Positions 34,197-42,459 of a stretch of DNA of 64,000 nt are shown piece by piece. The notes beneath the pieces are model-generated. The model ran no database searches, was not told the DNA's origin, and was given only the letters and a program-made list of their open reading frames with translations. Numbering within the stretch: the stretch's first letter is position 1; every line of letters starts with the position of its first letter. The stretch comes from Bizionia myxarmorum. GTDB lineage: Bacteria > Bacteroidota > Bacteroidia > Flavobacteriales > Flavobacteriaceae. The position numbers were made by a program, and so were the translations under genes. Location of the stretch: positions 62,001 to 126,000 of the forward strand of contig NZ_VSKK01000005.1 of NCBI RefSeq assembly GCF_008086205.1, read 5' to 3'.

Positions 34197-37100
34197 TTAT
34201 TTTTTATAGAACTTGGCATATTTTCTATACGCAAGAATTCCTAAAACACCAACAATAGCAAAAGCAATGGCTATAAATTTAACACTCACAATTTGATCTC
34301 CACTAGCATAAGAGTGCAGTCCAGCCAAGTAAAAGTTAACACCAAAATAAGTCATCATGATACTAGAAAACGCGATTATAGAAGCGAAATTAAAGCCAAA
34401 GCGACTACGTAATCCAGGAACTAAACGCATGTGAATTACAAAAGCGTAAATCATAATACTGATTAAGGCCCAAGTTTCTTTTGGGTCCCAACCCCAGTAA
34501 CGTCCCCAACTTTCATTGGCCCACATACCTCCTAAAAAGTTTCCAATCGTTAGTAATACCAATCCAACGGTTAAAGCCATTTCATTAATAATGGTTAATT
34601 CTTTAATGTTGATTAGTAATTTATCCTTATTATCTTTTGTTGTAAAAATCATTAATAATAGCACAACTACACCTAATATCATACCTAATGTGAAGGGTCC
34701 ATAACTAGCAACAATTACGGCTACGTGAATCATTAACCAATAACTATCCAATACAGGTTGTAGGTTGGCAATAGCAGGATCCATCCAGTTCCAGTGCGCC
34801 ACCATTAAAATCATGGCAGTTACAAAAGCAGTTGCTGCAATGGTTAAATCACTACGTTTTCCAAAAGCCAATCCAAAGAACATCGTAGCCCAAGCTACAT
34901 AAATCATAGATTCATAAGCATCACTCCAAGGCGCGTGACCCGAAATATACCAACGTACCGCTAAACCTAAAGTATGCAGCACAAAAAGCAGTACCATGAT
35001 AACTTTGAATACATTTACTGATACATTGATGTACTTATTATTCTCCTTAAAAATTTGAATAATTAAAATAATGAACATCAACGCAGCCGCATACATATAC
35101 CAGCTGTACAGGTTTTTAAAAATATCGTAATGGTTGTATAAGATTTCTGTTTTAACCTTCTGTTCAGAAAGCATAACATCACTTCCGTATTTTTGTTGTG
35201 TTTTAGTAAATGATTCTAATATTTCATCTGCCTGCTTAAAATTTCCTGACTTCTTCGCCATATTTAAGGTCATTAAATAGGCACTAAATCCGTTGTTAAT
35301 AAAGTTTCCGTAAAGCGTATCCTTGATGTTTTCGCGGTGATTATCGCGTCTGAATTCTACAGAAGAAATCCACTTGTTATTATAATCATCTGGAATTGGG
35401 AAAATACGCAAAGCATAACCATCTATCGTGTTGTATAATAAATTTACACGCTGATCTGTTTCTTTAAATTCTTTTTGAAAACCATTCGGAATTTGCGCTT
35501 TGTATGCTTCTTCCAAATAAGGCGCTAATTTATAATCGCCTTCTGGTGTGAAAAAATCTACTAAAGGAATATAATTTTGATCTTTAGGAACGCCAATTAA
35601 GGTTCTTATGGAATCACCTTTTTGAGACTTTAAATATATGATTGGTACATTATACCATAATAATGGACTTTCCTGAATAGAAAGAAATACTTGATTTGCA
35701 TCAAAATCTTCATAAGTATCATGTTTACTTAATTTACGAAGCATTTCTGATGCGAAAGTATTTACAGGCATCATTCGACCTCCAATATCCTGAATAACTA
35801 AATGTCCAAATTTATCGGCATGTTCTTTGGGCGTAATGTTTGCTCTTAAAACCGAATCAATTTGAGTTTTTGTTGGTCTTCCATCATTGTGACCATGTCC
35901 GTCATTTGGTGAATGCTGTTGCGCAAAACCAGTTAAAGTAAAGGCTAAGACTAAAATACTAGCAACTTTAGTTTTCAATCTATTTTTCTTCTTATTTTTT
36001 ATGGCAGTAAGTCGTTTTTCTAAATCGCCAAAACGGGTGTTTTTATCAAATAATATAGCCATTAATCCTAAATATAATAACATGTAACCAATGTAAGTTA
36101 CCCAAGTTCCAAGCATATCATGGTTTACAGAAAGTTTTGTTCCTAATTCATCAGGATCAAAACCAGCTTGGAAAAAGCGGTAACCACGATGATCTAATAT
36201 ATTATTCATAAAAATACGGTAATCAAAATCGCCATTTTCTTTGTCTATTATAGTTACTTCACTCGCAAAGGCAGAATAACTTTTATCTGTTCCTGGATAC
36301 TTATCAGCAATAAAATCGTTTAACTTCACGCTAAAAGGAAGTTCTAAAACTTTAGAACCATATTTTACGGCTATATCTAAACCAGCAATATTAACTTGTT
36401 CAAAAGGTTTACTATAACCTTGACCACCTAAAAGTTTTACACGCTGCGTTTCGCCTCCTGAAGTAATTTTTAAAACCACACCATCTTCATCACCACGAAG
36501 CATTTGCGATTTTTTCACAATATCAAAATCACCTTTAACTACAGGTTTTGGAAATACCATTTGCATATTTCCAATAACGTAACGTGAGCGTAAAATAAGC
36601 GGTTGTAAACTATCTTTAACCAATAGCCCTGTTTTCCCAGTTGCCATGGTCATGTATTCACCTTCAAATGGCGACTCAATAGTTAGGTTACCGTCTTTAT
36701 AGGTAATATTTACCGCACCTTTTTCAGGTTTGTTCAAGGAAAAAAGAACGTTGTGTAAACTTTGAACTTCACCCACTTTTAAAAAGTGATTATGAGGTGC
36801 GCCTCCGCCAGATTCTACTATTTTTAAGTACTCTTCACCTGTTTCATTTGGAACGACATCTAATTCCGCACCACCAACAAATCGTTCTAATTCTAGTTTT
36901 ACTTCTTGACCATTATAATCCGTAGAATATGAAAAATCATTTTCTAAACGCGGAGAAAAATCAACTTCTTCTTCAATAATTTTGCGTTGCGCCATGCCAT
37001 CAACCATAAAATCACCATCTATATAAGCGGTGATATAGGTTTTTTGCGTTAAGAATGAATTTTCAGTATCACCTTCACGAATGGCCATCATGCCTTCAAA

Positions 37101-37409
37101 ACCAACATATCTGGTAATTCCCGCTCCTATAATAATTAATATAAAGGATAAGTGTAGTGTTAAAGTAGCCCACTGATTCCAACGTAATAGACGGTATTTT
37201 TTAATATTACCAATAAAATTGATAGCAAAAATCACCATTATGGCTTCAAACCACCAAGTATTGTAGATTAAATTTCGAGTGTAAGGCGTTGGCGATGTTT
37301 CTTGACCTGCATCCATAAATGTTCCAATAGCCATAGCGGCGGCAAAAACAATAAATAATACAGACGTTAATCGCGTTGAAAAGAGGATTTTGGAGAGTTT
37401 ATTTAGCAT
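34197..37409 (-). CDS. ccsBA: Fused cytochrome c biogenesis protein CcsBA (ResB-CcsA)
   Basis: A 1070-aa protein for system II cytochrome c maturation: it exports haem and attaches it to apocytochrome c. The N-terminal third is ResB/CcsB-like (helices at about 8-100, a long periplasmic region to about 440, then TYIGYMLLYLGLMAILF). A second periplasmic segment follows, and the C-terminal part is CcsA with the tryptophan-rich haem motif WANESWGRYWGWDPKETWAL. The start is ATG 37409 (MLNKLSKILFSTR). An in-frame TTG at 37439 falls inside the TAAATTTG promoter box and is excluded. CcsBA fusions occur in several Bacteroidota and epsilonproteobacteria. Confidence 0.9.
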   Translation of the reverse strand: MLNKLSKILFSTRLTSVLFIVFAAAMAIGTFMDAGQETSPTPYTRNLIYNTWWFEAIMVIFAINFIGNIKKYRLLRWNQWATLTLHLSFILIIIGAGITRYVGFEGMMAIREGDTENSFLTQKTYITAYIDGDFMVDGMAQRKIIEEEVDFSPRLENDFSYSTDYNGQEVKLELERFVGGAELDVVPNETGEEYLKIVESGGGAPHNHFLKVGEVQSLHNVLFSLNKPEKGAVNITYKDGNLTIESPFEGEYMTMATGKTGLLVKDSLQPLILRSRYVIGNMQMVFPKPVVKGDFDIVKKSQMLRGDEDGVVLKITSGGETQRVKLLGGQGYSKPFEQVNIAGLDIAVKYGSKVLELPFSVKLNDFIADKYPGTDKSYSAFASEVTIIDKENGDFDYRIFMNNILDHRGYRFFQAGFDPDELGTKLSVNHDMLGTWVTYIGYMLLYLGLMAILFDKNTRFGDLEKRLTAIKNKKKNRLKTKVASILVLAFTLTGFAQQHSPNDGHGHNDGRPTKTQIDSVLRANITPKEHADKFGHLVIQDIGGRMMPVNTFASEMLRKLSKHDTYEDFDANQVFLSIQESPLLWYNVPIIYLKSQKGDSIRTLIGVPKDQNYIPLVDFFTPEGDYKLAPYLEEAYKAQIPNGFQKEFKETDQRVNLLYNTIDGYALRIFPIPDDYNNKWISSVEFRRDNHRENIKDTLYGNFINNGFSAYLMTLNMAKKSGNFKQADEILESFTKTQQKYGSDVMLSEQKVKTEILYNHYDIFKNLYSWYMYAAALMFIILIIQIFKENNKYINVSVNVFKVIMVLLFVLHTLGLAVRWYISGHAPWSDAYESMIYVAWATMFFGLAFGKRSDLTIAATAFVTAMILMVAHWNWMDPAIANLQPVLDSYWLMIHVAVIVASYGPFTLGMILGVVVLLLMIFTTKDNKDKLLINIKELTIINEMALTVGLVLLTIGNFLGGMWANESWGRYWGWDPKETWALISIMIYAFVIHMRLVPGLRSRFGFNFASIIAFSSIMMTYFGVNFYLAGLHSYASGDQIVSVKFIAIAFAIVGVLGILAYRKYAKFYKK

Positions 37410-37436
37410 AATATGAGACTCAAAAATTGAATTGTG

Positions 37437-37444
37437 CAAATTTA
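37437..37444 (-). promoter_or_regulatory. -7 box of the ccsBA promoter
   Basis: Minus-strand TAAATTTG matches TAnnTTTG and lies about 30 bases before the ATG at 37409. It decides the start codon, because the alternative TTG overlaps it. Confidence 0.55.
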
Positions 37445-37531
37445 AGGCTTTTGTTTTATTTAAAGCAGTAAATAAAACAAGACTTTTTTAGATTACTGTT
37501 AAAACATTTGAAGAAGAGGTTTTGACCACCT

Positions 37532-37936
37532 TTAAGACTTTGATGGTCTGGCTTGAAAGATATTTAAATACATAAAGCTTCCCATTTTTCGAGCGCGATT
37601 TTTTGCGTTTTCAGCAACCTCACCTTCAAAATGTTCATCTAATGTTTGAAACCACAAATTTAACCAAGCGCCAAAATGGTGTTCGGTAATAGCATGGTCA
37701 TTTTCTTTATCTACTTCCACATGAACAGCTAGCGGATTTCCGTAGTATTTTTTCTCTAATTTACGGGTCATGAATAGGCTCGTTTCCCAAAAAGTAGTTA
37801 AACGTTCAATATGGGCTTCCCAATCCGTGATAACGCGGTTAAAAAAAGTCCCTAAAAAATCGTCGGCGCGCACTTTATCATAAAATGTAGATACCAGAAG
37901 ATAAACATCGTCTCGGTTTTCTATTTGTTTTTTCAT
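37532..37936 (-). CDS. Group III truncated haemoglobin
   Basis: A 134-aa globin of the group III (Ctb-like) truncated class. Visible marks are YLLVSTFYDKVRADDFLGTFF, WEAHIERLTTFWETSLF and the proximal-His region ITEHHFGAWLNLWFQTLDEHF. Proteins of this group bind O2 or NO; in Campylobacter the group III globin is controlled by a Crp/Fnr-type nitrosative stress regulator. It is 8 bases downstream of a small membrane protein, and this pair is divergent from a Crp/Fnr gene with an FNR-like palindrome between them. A role in NO or low-oxygen handling is inferred from that context. Confidence 0.9.
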   Translation of the reverse strand: MKKQIENRDDVYLLVSTFYDKVRADDFLGTFFNRVITDWEAHIERLTTFWETSLFMTRKLEKKYYGNPLAVHVEVDKENDHAITEHHFGAWLNLWFQTLDEHFEGEVAENAKNRARKMGSFMYLNIFQARPSKS

Positions 37937-37944
37937 ATTATGTA

Positions 37945-38241
37945 TTAAGATAATTGGTAAACATTAATAATAATTAATAAAACGTTTATAATGATGCTTG
38001 CCAAAAGAATTGGGAATATGATGCGCGTTTTAATTTGTGCAAAAATAAGCCCATTATAACCCATGGCCATTATAACACACAAAGTTAGTTCAAAAAACTT
38101 AAAGGATCCTGTTGGACTATTCATTAAAATATACATGGCTGCAATAGAACCAACGCAACTTTGTAAAATTATAGTTAGCGGAATGTATAAAATATAATTA
38201 GCGTTAAAGTCTGTGATGGCTTGTTTATATAAGGAATTCAT
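37945..38241 (-). CDS. Small four-helix membrane protein upstream of the globin
   Basis: A 98-aa protein with about three to four hydrophobic segments (about 15-40, 45-62 and 70-97). It has no signal peptide or recognisable cofactor motif; a single Cys lies in the first helix (QSCVGSI). It is the first gene of the globin operon and lies under the Crp/Fnr intergenic site. A respiratory or nitrosative stress link is therefore possible, but only by context. Function unknown. Confidence 0.65.
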   Translation of the reverse strand: MNSLYKQAITDFNANYILYIPLTIILQSCVGSIAAMYILMNSPTGSFKFFELTLCVIMAMGYNGLIFAQIKTRIIFPILLASIIINVLLIIINVYQLS

Positions 38242-38257
38242 AATGGTGTATTTTGTG

Positions 38258-38286
38258 TTGTAACAAAATTCTAAAAACTATCTTTG
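38258..38286 (+). promoter_or_regulatory. Promoter of the Crp/Fnr gene
   Basis: TTG at 38258-38260, an 18-base spacer, then TATCTTTG at 38279-38286. Transcription would start near 38293, at the edge of the palindrome 38294-38307. Confidence 0.6.
38264..38273 (-). promoter_or_regulatory. Weak -7-like box of the globin operon
   Basis: Minus-strand TAGAATTTTG resembles TAnnTTTG with two extra bases. It would place the transcript start about 42 bases from the centre of the FNR-like palindrome. That is the classic distance for activation by an Fnr-type protein and would explain the weak box. Confidence 0.4.
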
Positions 38287-38293
38287 TTTCTTT

Positions 38294-38307
38294 ATGATTC
38301 AAATCAT
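38294..38307. promoter_or_regulatory. FNR/CRP-type palindromic operator
   Basis: ATGATTCAAATCAT is a perfect 14-bp palindrome with TGAT/ATCA half-sites and a 4-base centre, the form bound by Crp/Fnr-family dimers. It lies between the Crp/Fnr gene and the divergent membrane protein-globin operon. Confidence 0.65.
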
Positions 38308-38312
38308 ACGCG

Positions 38313-38900
38313 ATGATTCCAATAGCCATTTTAGAAGAATATGAAGCCTCTTTAAAATCATATACTAAAGACCAAGTGGTTTTTAGAGAACATGAACAGG
38401 CTCAATTTTATTACCAGATTAAAACGGGGAAATTAAAAATGTTCAACCATTCGGAAGATGGGAAAGCATTTATCCAAGGTTTTTTTGAATCAGGAAAATC
38501 CTTTGGCGAACCGCCTCTATTTCAAGACTCCAATTATCCGGCATGTGCTCAATGCATTACAGATTGCAGCATTTATATTTTACCAAAAGAACGGTTTTTT
38601 AGTTTGTTGAAAAATCATCCGAAAGAGCATTTGAAGATTACCAAAACATTGAGCAAACGCATGATTTATAAATCAAAAATCATTCAAGAGCTTTCGATAC
38701 ATCCGCCAGAACACCGCATTTTAACCCTCTTAAATCATTTTAAAGAAACGGCAAATAGCACCGATCTTTATGAGGTGCAACTTACCCGCCAACAAATTTC
38801 AGATATGACGGGTTTACGTGTTGAAACGGTTATTAGAACCATCAAACAATTAGAAAAAGACCATAAATTAATCTTGAAACGCCATAAAGTATTTTTATAA
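38313..38900 (+). CDS. Crp/Fnr-family transcription regulator
   Basis: A 195-aa regulator: an N-terminal cyclic-nucleotide-binding-like beta-barrel (about 15-110, QVVFREHEQAQFYYQIKTGK, then FFESGKSFGEPPLF), a long dimer helix, and a C-terminal winged helix at about 140-195 (LTRQQISDMTGLRVETVIRTIKQLEKDHKL). Three cysteines cluster in YPACAQCITDCSIY, but the N-terminal Cys cluster of true FNR is absent, so an FNR-type iron-sulfur sensor is not supported. It probably acts on the adjacent palindrome: repressing itself (site at the transcript start) and activating the divergent globin operon. Confidence 0.85.
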   Translation: MIPIAILEEYEASLKSYTKDQVVFREHEQAQFYYQIKTGKLKMFNHSEDGKAFIQGFFESGKSFGEPPLFQDSNYPACAQCITDCSIYILPKERFFSLLKNHPKEHLKITKTLSKRMIYKSKIIQELSIHPPEHRILTLLNHFKETANSTDLYEVQLTRQQISDMTGLRVETVIRTIKQLEKDHKLILKRHKVFL

Positions 38901-38919
38901 TTATACGTATTTTAGCCCT

Positions 38920-39708
38920 ATGATTACAGTTACTATACTTGGCGCTGGAAATGTTGCCACTCATTTATATAAAGCGTTTAGCGCGGCTAAAACCGTGAAA
39001 GTTGTACAATGGTATAACAGGGATATTAGGAAATTGGCTATGTTTCAAAATGATGTAGAAACTACTGACGATTTATCGCAATTAAAACCCGCGGACATTT
39101 ACATTATTGCGGTTAGTGATGATGCTATTTCAGAATTATCAGAGCAGCTTCCTTTTGAAGATCGCTTTGTGGCGCACACTTCCGGTAGCGTTAGTGTTTA
39201 TGATTTAGATAAAAAAAATAGACGCGGCGTATTTTATCCCCTGCAAACCTTTTCAAAAGATGTGCCTTTAGCTATAGAAACCGTTCCCATTTGTATTGAA
39301 ACTATTGGTAAAAAAGATACCCCTTTATTAAAAGCTTTAGGAAAAAGTATAGGCTGCAAAACGCATAAAGTAAATAGTGACCAACGTCGCGCTTTACATT
39401 TAGCTGCTGTTTTTGTAAATAACTTTAGCAATCAATTGTACCGAGTAGCACATGAAATAACTGAAGCTGAAGGTGTAGAATTTGATATTTTAAAACCACT
39501 TATTTTGGAAACAGCCAACAAAGTTCAGCTAATTTCGCCCTATTTGGCTCAAACAGGACCGGCTAAACGCAACGATAAGAAAACCATTAAAAAGCATTTA
39601 AAGCTTCTAGAAAATGAGCAGCATCAAGCCATTTATAAATTAATGACTTCTGCCATTAAAAAAACACAAGGAGTAGATATGAGACCTGTAAAAAATTCAA
39701 AAAAATAA
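38920..39708 (+). CDS. Rossmann-like/DUF2520 domain protein
   Basis: A 262-aa cytoplasmic protein. A Rossmann nucleotide-binding start (VTILGAGNVATHLYKAF, G-x-G-x-x-A at about 8-13) is followed by a DUF2520 C-terminal helical domain (RRALHLAAVFVNNFSNQLY, LKPLILETANKVQLISPYLAQTGPAKRND). The layout resembles 6-phosphogluconate dehydrogenase-like oxidoreductases and ketopantoate reductase-like enzymes, but the substrate is unknown. It lies 11 bases upstream of kdsC and 19 bases after the Crp/Fnr gene; the pairing with kdsC is common in Flavobacteriaceae. Confidence 0.85.
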   Translation: MITVTILGAGNVATHLYKAFSAAKTVKVVQWYNRDIRKLAMFQNDVETTDDLSQLKPADIYIIAVSDDAISELSEQLPFEDRFVAHTSGSVSVYDLDKKNRRGVFYPLQTFSKDVPLAIETVPICIETIGKKDTPLLKALGKSIGCKTHKVNSDQRRALHLAAVFVNNFSNQLYRVAHEITEAEGVEFDILKPLILETANKVQLISPYLAQTGPAKRNDKKTIKKHLKLLENEQHQAIYKLMTSAIKKTQGVDMRPVKNSKK

Positions 39709-39719
39709 TACAATATATT

Positions 39720-40250
39720 ATGGAAACTAAAAGCTATAAAGAATATTTGGAACATATTACCACCTTTATTTTTGATGTAGATGGCGTTTTAACCGATGGA
39801 AATGTCACCATTTTAACTTCTGGTGAAATGCTCCGACGCATGAATATTAAAGATGGTTATGCCTTAAAAACTGCGATAGATAAAGGTTATAATGTTTGTA
39901 TCATATCTGGTGGATCCAATGAAGGCATTCGTGCGCGTCTGGATGGATTAGGTATTAAGGATGTCTTTTTAAAATCTCATAACAAAATTGAACAACTCCA
40001 TGTTTACTTGGCTCAAAATAAGCTTAAACTTGAAAACGTTCTATATATGGGTGATGATATTCCTGATTATCCTGTTATGAAATTAGTCGGATTACCATGT
40101 TGCCCACAAGATGCTGTACCCGAAATTAAAGCCATTTCAAAATATATTTCACATAAAGATGGCGGTCATGGCGCCGTTCGAGATGTTATTGAGCAGGTCT
40201 TAAAAGTTCAAGACAAATGGAGTGGCAATTTTGATGCGAAATATGATTAA
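39720..40250 (+). CDS. kdsC: KdsC-like HAD phosphatase (KDO-8-phosphate phosphatase)
   Basis: A 176-aa cytoplasmic HAD-superfamily phosphatase, expected to hydrolyse 3-deoxy-D-manno-octulosonate-8-phosphate for lipopolysaccharide synthesis. The nucleophile motif FDVDGVLTDG carries Asp19 and Asp21. Motif II is CIISGGSNEG and motif III/IV is YMGDDIPDYPVM. It has no cap domain, and the length matches the tetrameric KdsC class. The following KDGGHGAVRDVIEQVL is the typical C-terminal signature. Confidence 0.88.
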   Translation: METKSYKEYLEHITTFIFDVDGVLTDGNVTILTSGEMLRRMNIKDGYALKTAIDKGYNVCIISGGSNEGIRARLDGLGIKDVFLKSHNKIEQLHVYLAQNKLKLENVLYMGDDIPDYPVMKLVGLPCCPQDAVPEIKAISKYISHKDGGHGAVRDVIEQVLKVQDKWSGNFDAKYD

Positions 40251-40299
40251 TTCGAAATAATCAAAACACACTAACTACCAAAAACTTTAGTACCCAAAC

Positions 40300-41208
40300 A
40301 TGCAAAGTATATTATCGCTAATACGTTGGAAAAACCTACTCATGATTGCCTTGGTGCAATTGCTTATTAAGTATGCCTTATTGGAACCTTTTGGCGCCAT
40401 AATTACGCTAAACGGATTCGGATTTTCCTTACTAGTTTTGGCAACTGTTTGTATAGCTGCATCTGGTTATATTATAAACGATATTTATGATCAAGAAACA
40501 GATGCTATCAATAAACCAAAGCAGCAAATTATCGGCAAAAGCATTTCCGAAAAAACAGCCTATAACTACTTCATTGGTTTTAATGTAATCGGTGTTTTAC
40601 TTGGGTTTTATATTTCCAATATGGTTGGTCGCAGCGGATTCTTTGCCCTATTTGTGCTAACTTCTGGTTTACTATATATTTACGCTACCTATTTAAAGCA
40701 AATACCAATAGTTGGAACTGTAATCATTTCCTTTTTGGTGGCTTTGAGTCTTATTATTGTTGGACTTTTTGAATTATTACCAGCCATCACCAGTAGAAAT
40801 CAAGAACTTCAATTATTTTATTTTGAAATTATATTGGCTTACGCACTTTTTGCTTTTCTAATCAATTTTATACGAGAACTCATTAAGGACTTGGAAGATA
40901 TTGATGGCGATTATAAAGCGGGAATAAAAACGTTGCCAATTGTTTTAGGAAGAGAACGCACAAACTTCATAGTCTTCTTTTTAACCTTTATCCCATTATT
41001 TGCCATCATATTTTACGTAACCACTAATATGTATAAAAACTTATTTATCGTGGGCTACTTTTTACTTTTAGTTATTGCACCTCTAATTTTAGCACTAATC
41101 TGGATTTTTCAGGCCAAATTAAAAAAAGATTATCACGCTATTAGTACATTACTTAAAGTTATCATGTTGTTTGGCATGCTGTCCATGGTTCTATATCAAT
41201 ATATTTAA
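40300..41208 (+). CDS. UbiA-family prenyltransferase
   Basis: A 302-aa integral membrane prenyltransferase with about eight helices. The two aspartate-rich motifs are NDIYDQETDAINKPKQ (about 60-75) and RELIKDLEDIDGDYKAGIKTLP (about 190-210), which bind the Mg-diphosphate of an isoprenoid donor. Bacteroidota homologues are commonly named geranylgeranylglycerol-phosphate geranylgeranyltransferase because of similarity to archaeal enzymes, but the substrate in this lineage is uncertain. It lies between kdsC and maf in a same-strand run. A menaquinone-type substrate cannot be excluded. Confidence 0.82.
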   Translation: MQSILSLIRWKNLLMIALVQLLIKYALLEPFGAIITLNGFGFSLLVLATVCIAASGYIINDIYDQETDAINKPKQQIIGKSISEKTAYNYFIGFNVIGVLLGFYISNMVGRSGFFALFVLTSGLLYIYATYLKQIPIVGTVIISFLVALSLIIVGLFELLPAITSRNQELQLFYFEIILAYALFAFLINFIRELIKDLEDIDGDYKAGIKTLPIVLGRERTNFIVFFLTFIPLFAIIFYVTTNMYKNLFIVGYFLLLVIAPLILALIWIFQAKLKKDYHAISTLLKVIMLFGMLSMVLYQYI

Positions 41209-41219
41209 AACACGACTCC

Positions 41220-41810
41220 ATGCTGAATGAAAAGCTAAAAAACTTCCGACTTATTCTGGCTTCCGGTTCACCACGAAGACAGCAATTTTTTAAAGAATTA
41301 GGATTAGATTTTGAAGTGATTTTAAAACCGATTGATGAAGTTTTCCCCGAGCATTTAACCCATTTTGAAATTAGCGATTATTTGGCTGAACTTAAAGCCT
41401 TACCTTTTAAAGATGATTTGAAATGGAATGATATTCTTATTACAAGTGATACCATTGTTTGGCATAATAATAGGGCTTTAGGAAAACCAAAAGATGCTGA
41501 TGATGCTTTTAATATGATTAAATCCTTAAGCAACTCCACCCATGAGGTTATTACCTCTGTAAGCTTCACGACAACAAAAAAACAAATAACTGTTAATGCA
41601 GTGACTAAAGTGACTTTCAAAGAATTAACCGACGAAGAAATTACGCACTATATAAGCACCTGTAAACCTTTTGATAAAGCAGGTGCTTATGGCATTCAAG
41701 AATGGATTGGACAAATAGGTATTACGCAAATTGAAGGCTCTTATTTTAATGTAGTTGGGCTTCCAACGCATTTGGTTTACCAAACGTTGCTAACCTTTAT
41801 TTCTTCTTAA
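41220..41810 (+). CDS. maf: Maf-family nucleotide pyrophosphatase
   Basis: A 196-aa cytoplasmic enzyme of the Maf/YhdE family that hydrolyses non-canonical or pyrimidine nucleoside triphosphates (dTTP/UTP type). It has ILASGSPRRQQFFKELGLDF at 12-31, SDTIVWHNNRALGKPKD at about 74-91, and DKAGAYGIQEWIGQIGITQIEGSYFNVVGLP near the end, the full Maf signature set. It starts 11 bases after the UbiA-type gene. Confidence 0.93.
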   Translation: MLNEKLKNFRLILASGSPRRQQFFKELGLDFEVILKPIDEVFPEHLTHFEISDYLAELKALPFKDDLKWNDILITSDTIVWHNNRALGKPKDADDAFNMIKSLSNSTHEVITSVSFTTTKKQITVNAVTKVTFKELTDEEITHYISTCKPFDKAGAYGIQEWIGQIGITQIEGSYFNVVGLPTHLVYQTLLTFISS

Positions 41811-41880
41811 ATAATATATAAATGAAACCTGTTTTCAACCTTTCTACTCTATCTTCGCAGTCTTAATATAATGACAGGTT

Positions 41881-42426
41881 ATGCTTTATTTTGAAACATA
41901 TAAATCGGAATTATTTGCAAGTTTTATATTGCTTTTAATTTTATTAATAATTCGTTTTTTGGCCAAAACACTTATCAAAAAAATTGGTCATAAAGCGGGT
42001 ATTAATGACGCCCGAATTCATTTAATTTCGCGTTATGCTACCGTAACGCTATTCTTAATTTTTTTATTAATTGAAACCATCATTTTTGGCGCACAGTTTA
42101 AAGATTTAGCATTAGTTTTTTCATCTGTATTCGCCGTGATAGGGATTGCGCTTTTCGCTATATGGTCTATTTTGAGCAATATTACTTCAGGAATTATTAT
42201 GTTTTTTAATTTCCCATACAAGGTGGGCGATAAAATCTTGATTCACGATAAAGACTTTCCCATTGAAGCCATTATAGAGGATATTGCTGCGTTCCAATTG
42301 CATTTACGCTTAGATAATGGCGATTTAGTTACTTATCCAAATAACCTAATTCTTCAAAAGCCGGTAACCTTACTTAAAAAGGATGCCATGATTTTCCCAC
42401 AAGACGATGCCACCGATGCGCTATAG
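41881..42426 (+). CDS. Small MscS-family mechanosensitive channel
   Basis: A 181-aa membrane protein with three helices (about 10-28, 48-68 and 75-105) and a beta domain. The pore helix region IWSILSNITSGIIMFFNFPYKVGDKILIHDKD is characteristic of MscS channels. It lacks the C-terminal alpha/beta cage, so it is close to a minimal channel. It follows maf after 70 bases and precedes corA by 33 bases. Confidence 0.85.
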   Translation: MLYFETYKSELFASFILLLILLIIRFLAKTLIKKIGHKAGINDARIHLISRYATVTLFLIFLLIETIIFGAQFKDLALVFSSVFAVIGIALFAIWSILSNITSGIIMFFNFPYKVGDKILIHDKDFPIEAIIEDIAAFQLHLRLDNGDLVTYPNNLILQKPVTLLKKDAMIFPQDDATDAL

Positions 42427-42459
42427 TTCTTTGAATTATTTGTTGTAAATTTCAACATT

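Noticed and set aside
37410-37439. TTG start 10 codons upstream of ccsBA
   Set aside because: It falls in the TAAATTTG promoter box; MLNKLSKILF is the natural membrane-protein start.
38313-38900. FNR with an oxygen-labile FeS cluster
   Set aside because: The N-terminal Cys cluster is absent; the three clustered Cys lie in the beta-barrel and are not in the FNR arrangement.
41826-41880. AACCTGT/ACAGGTT pairing before the MscS gene
   Set aside because: The arms are only 7 bases and more than 40 bases apart; this can occur by chance and no riboswitch-like core is seen.
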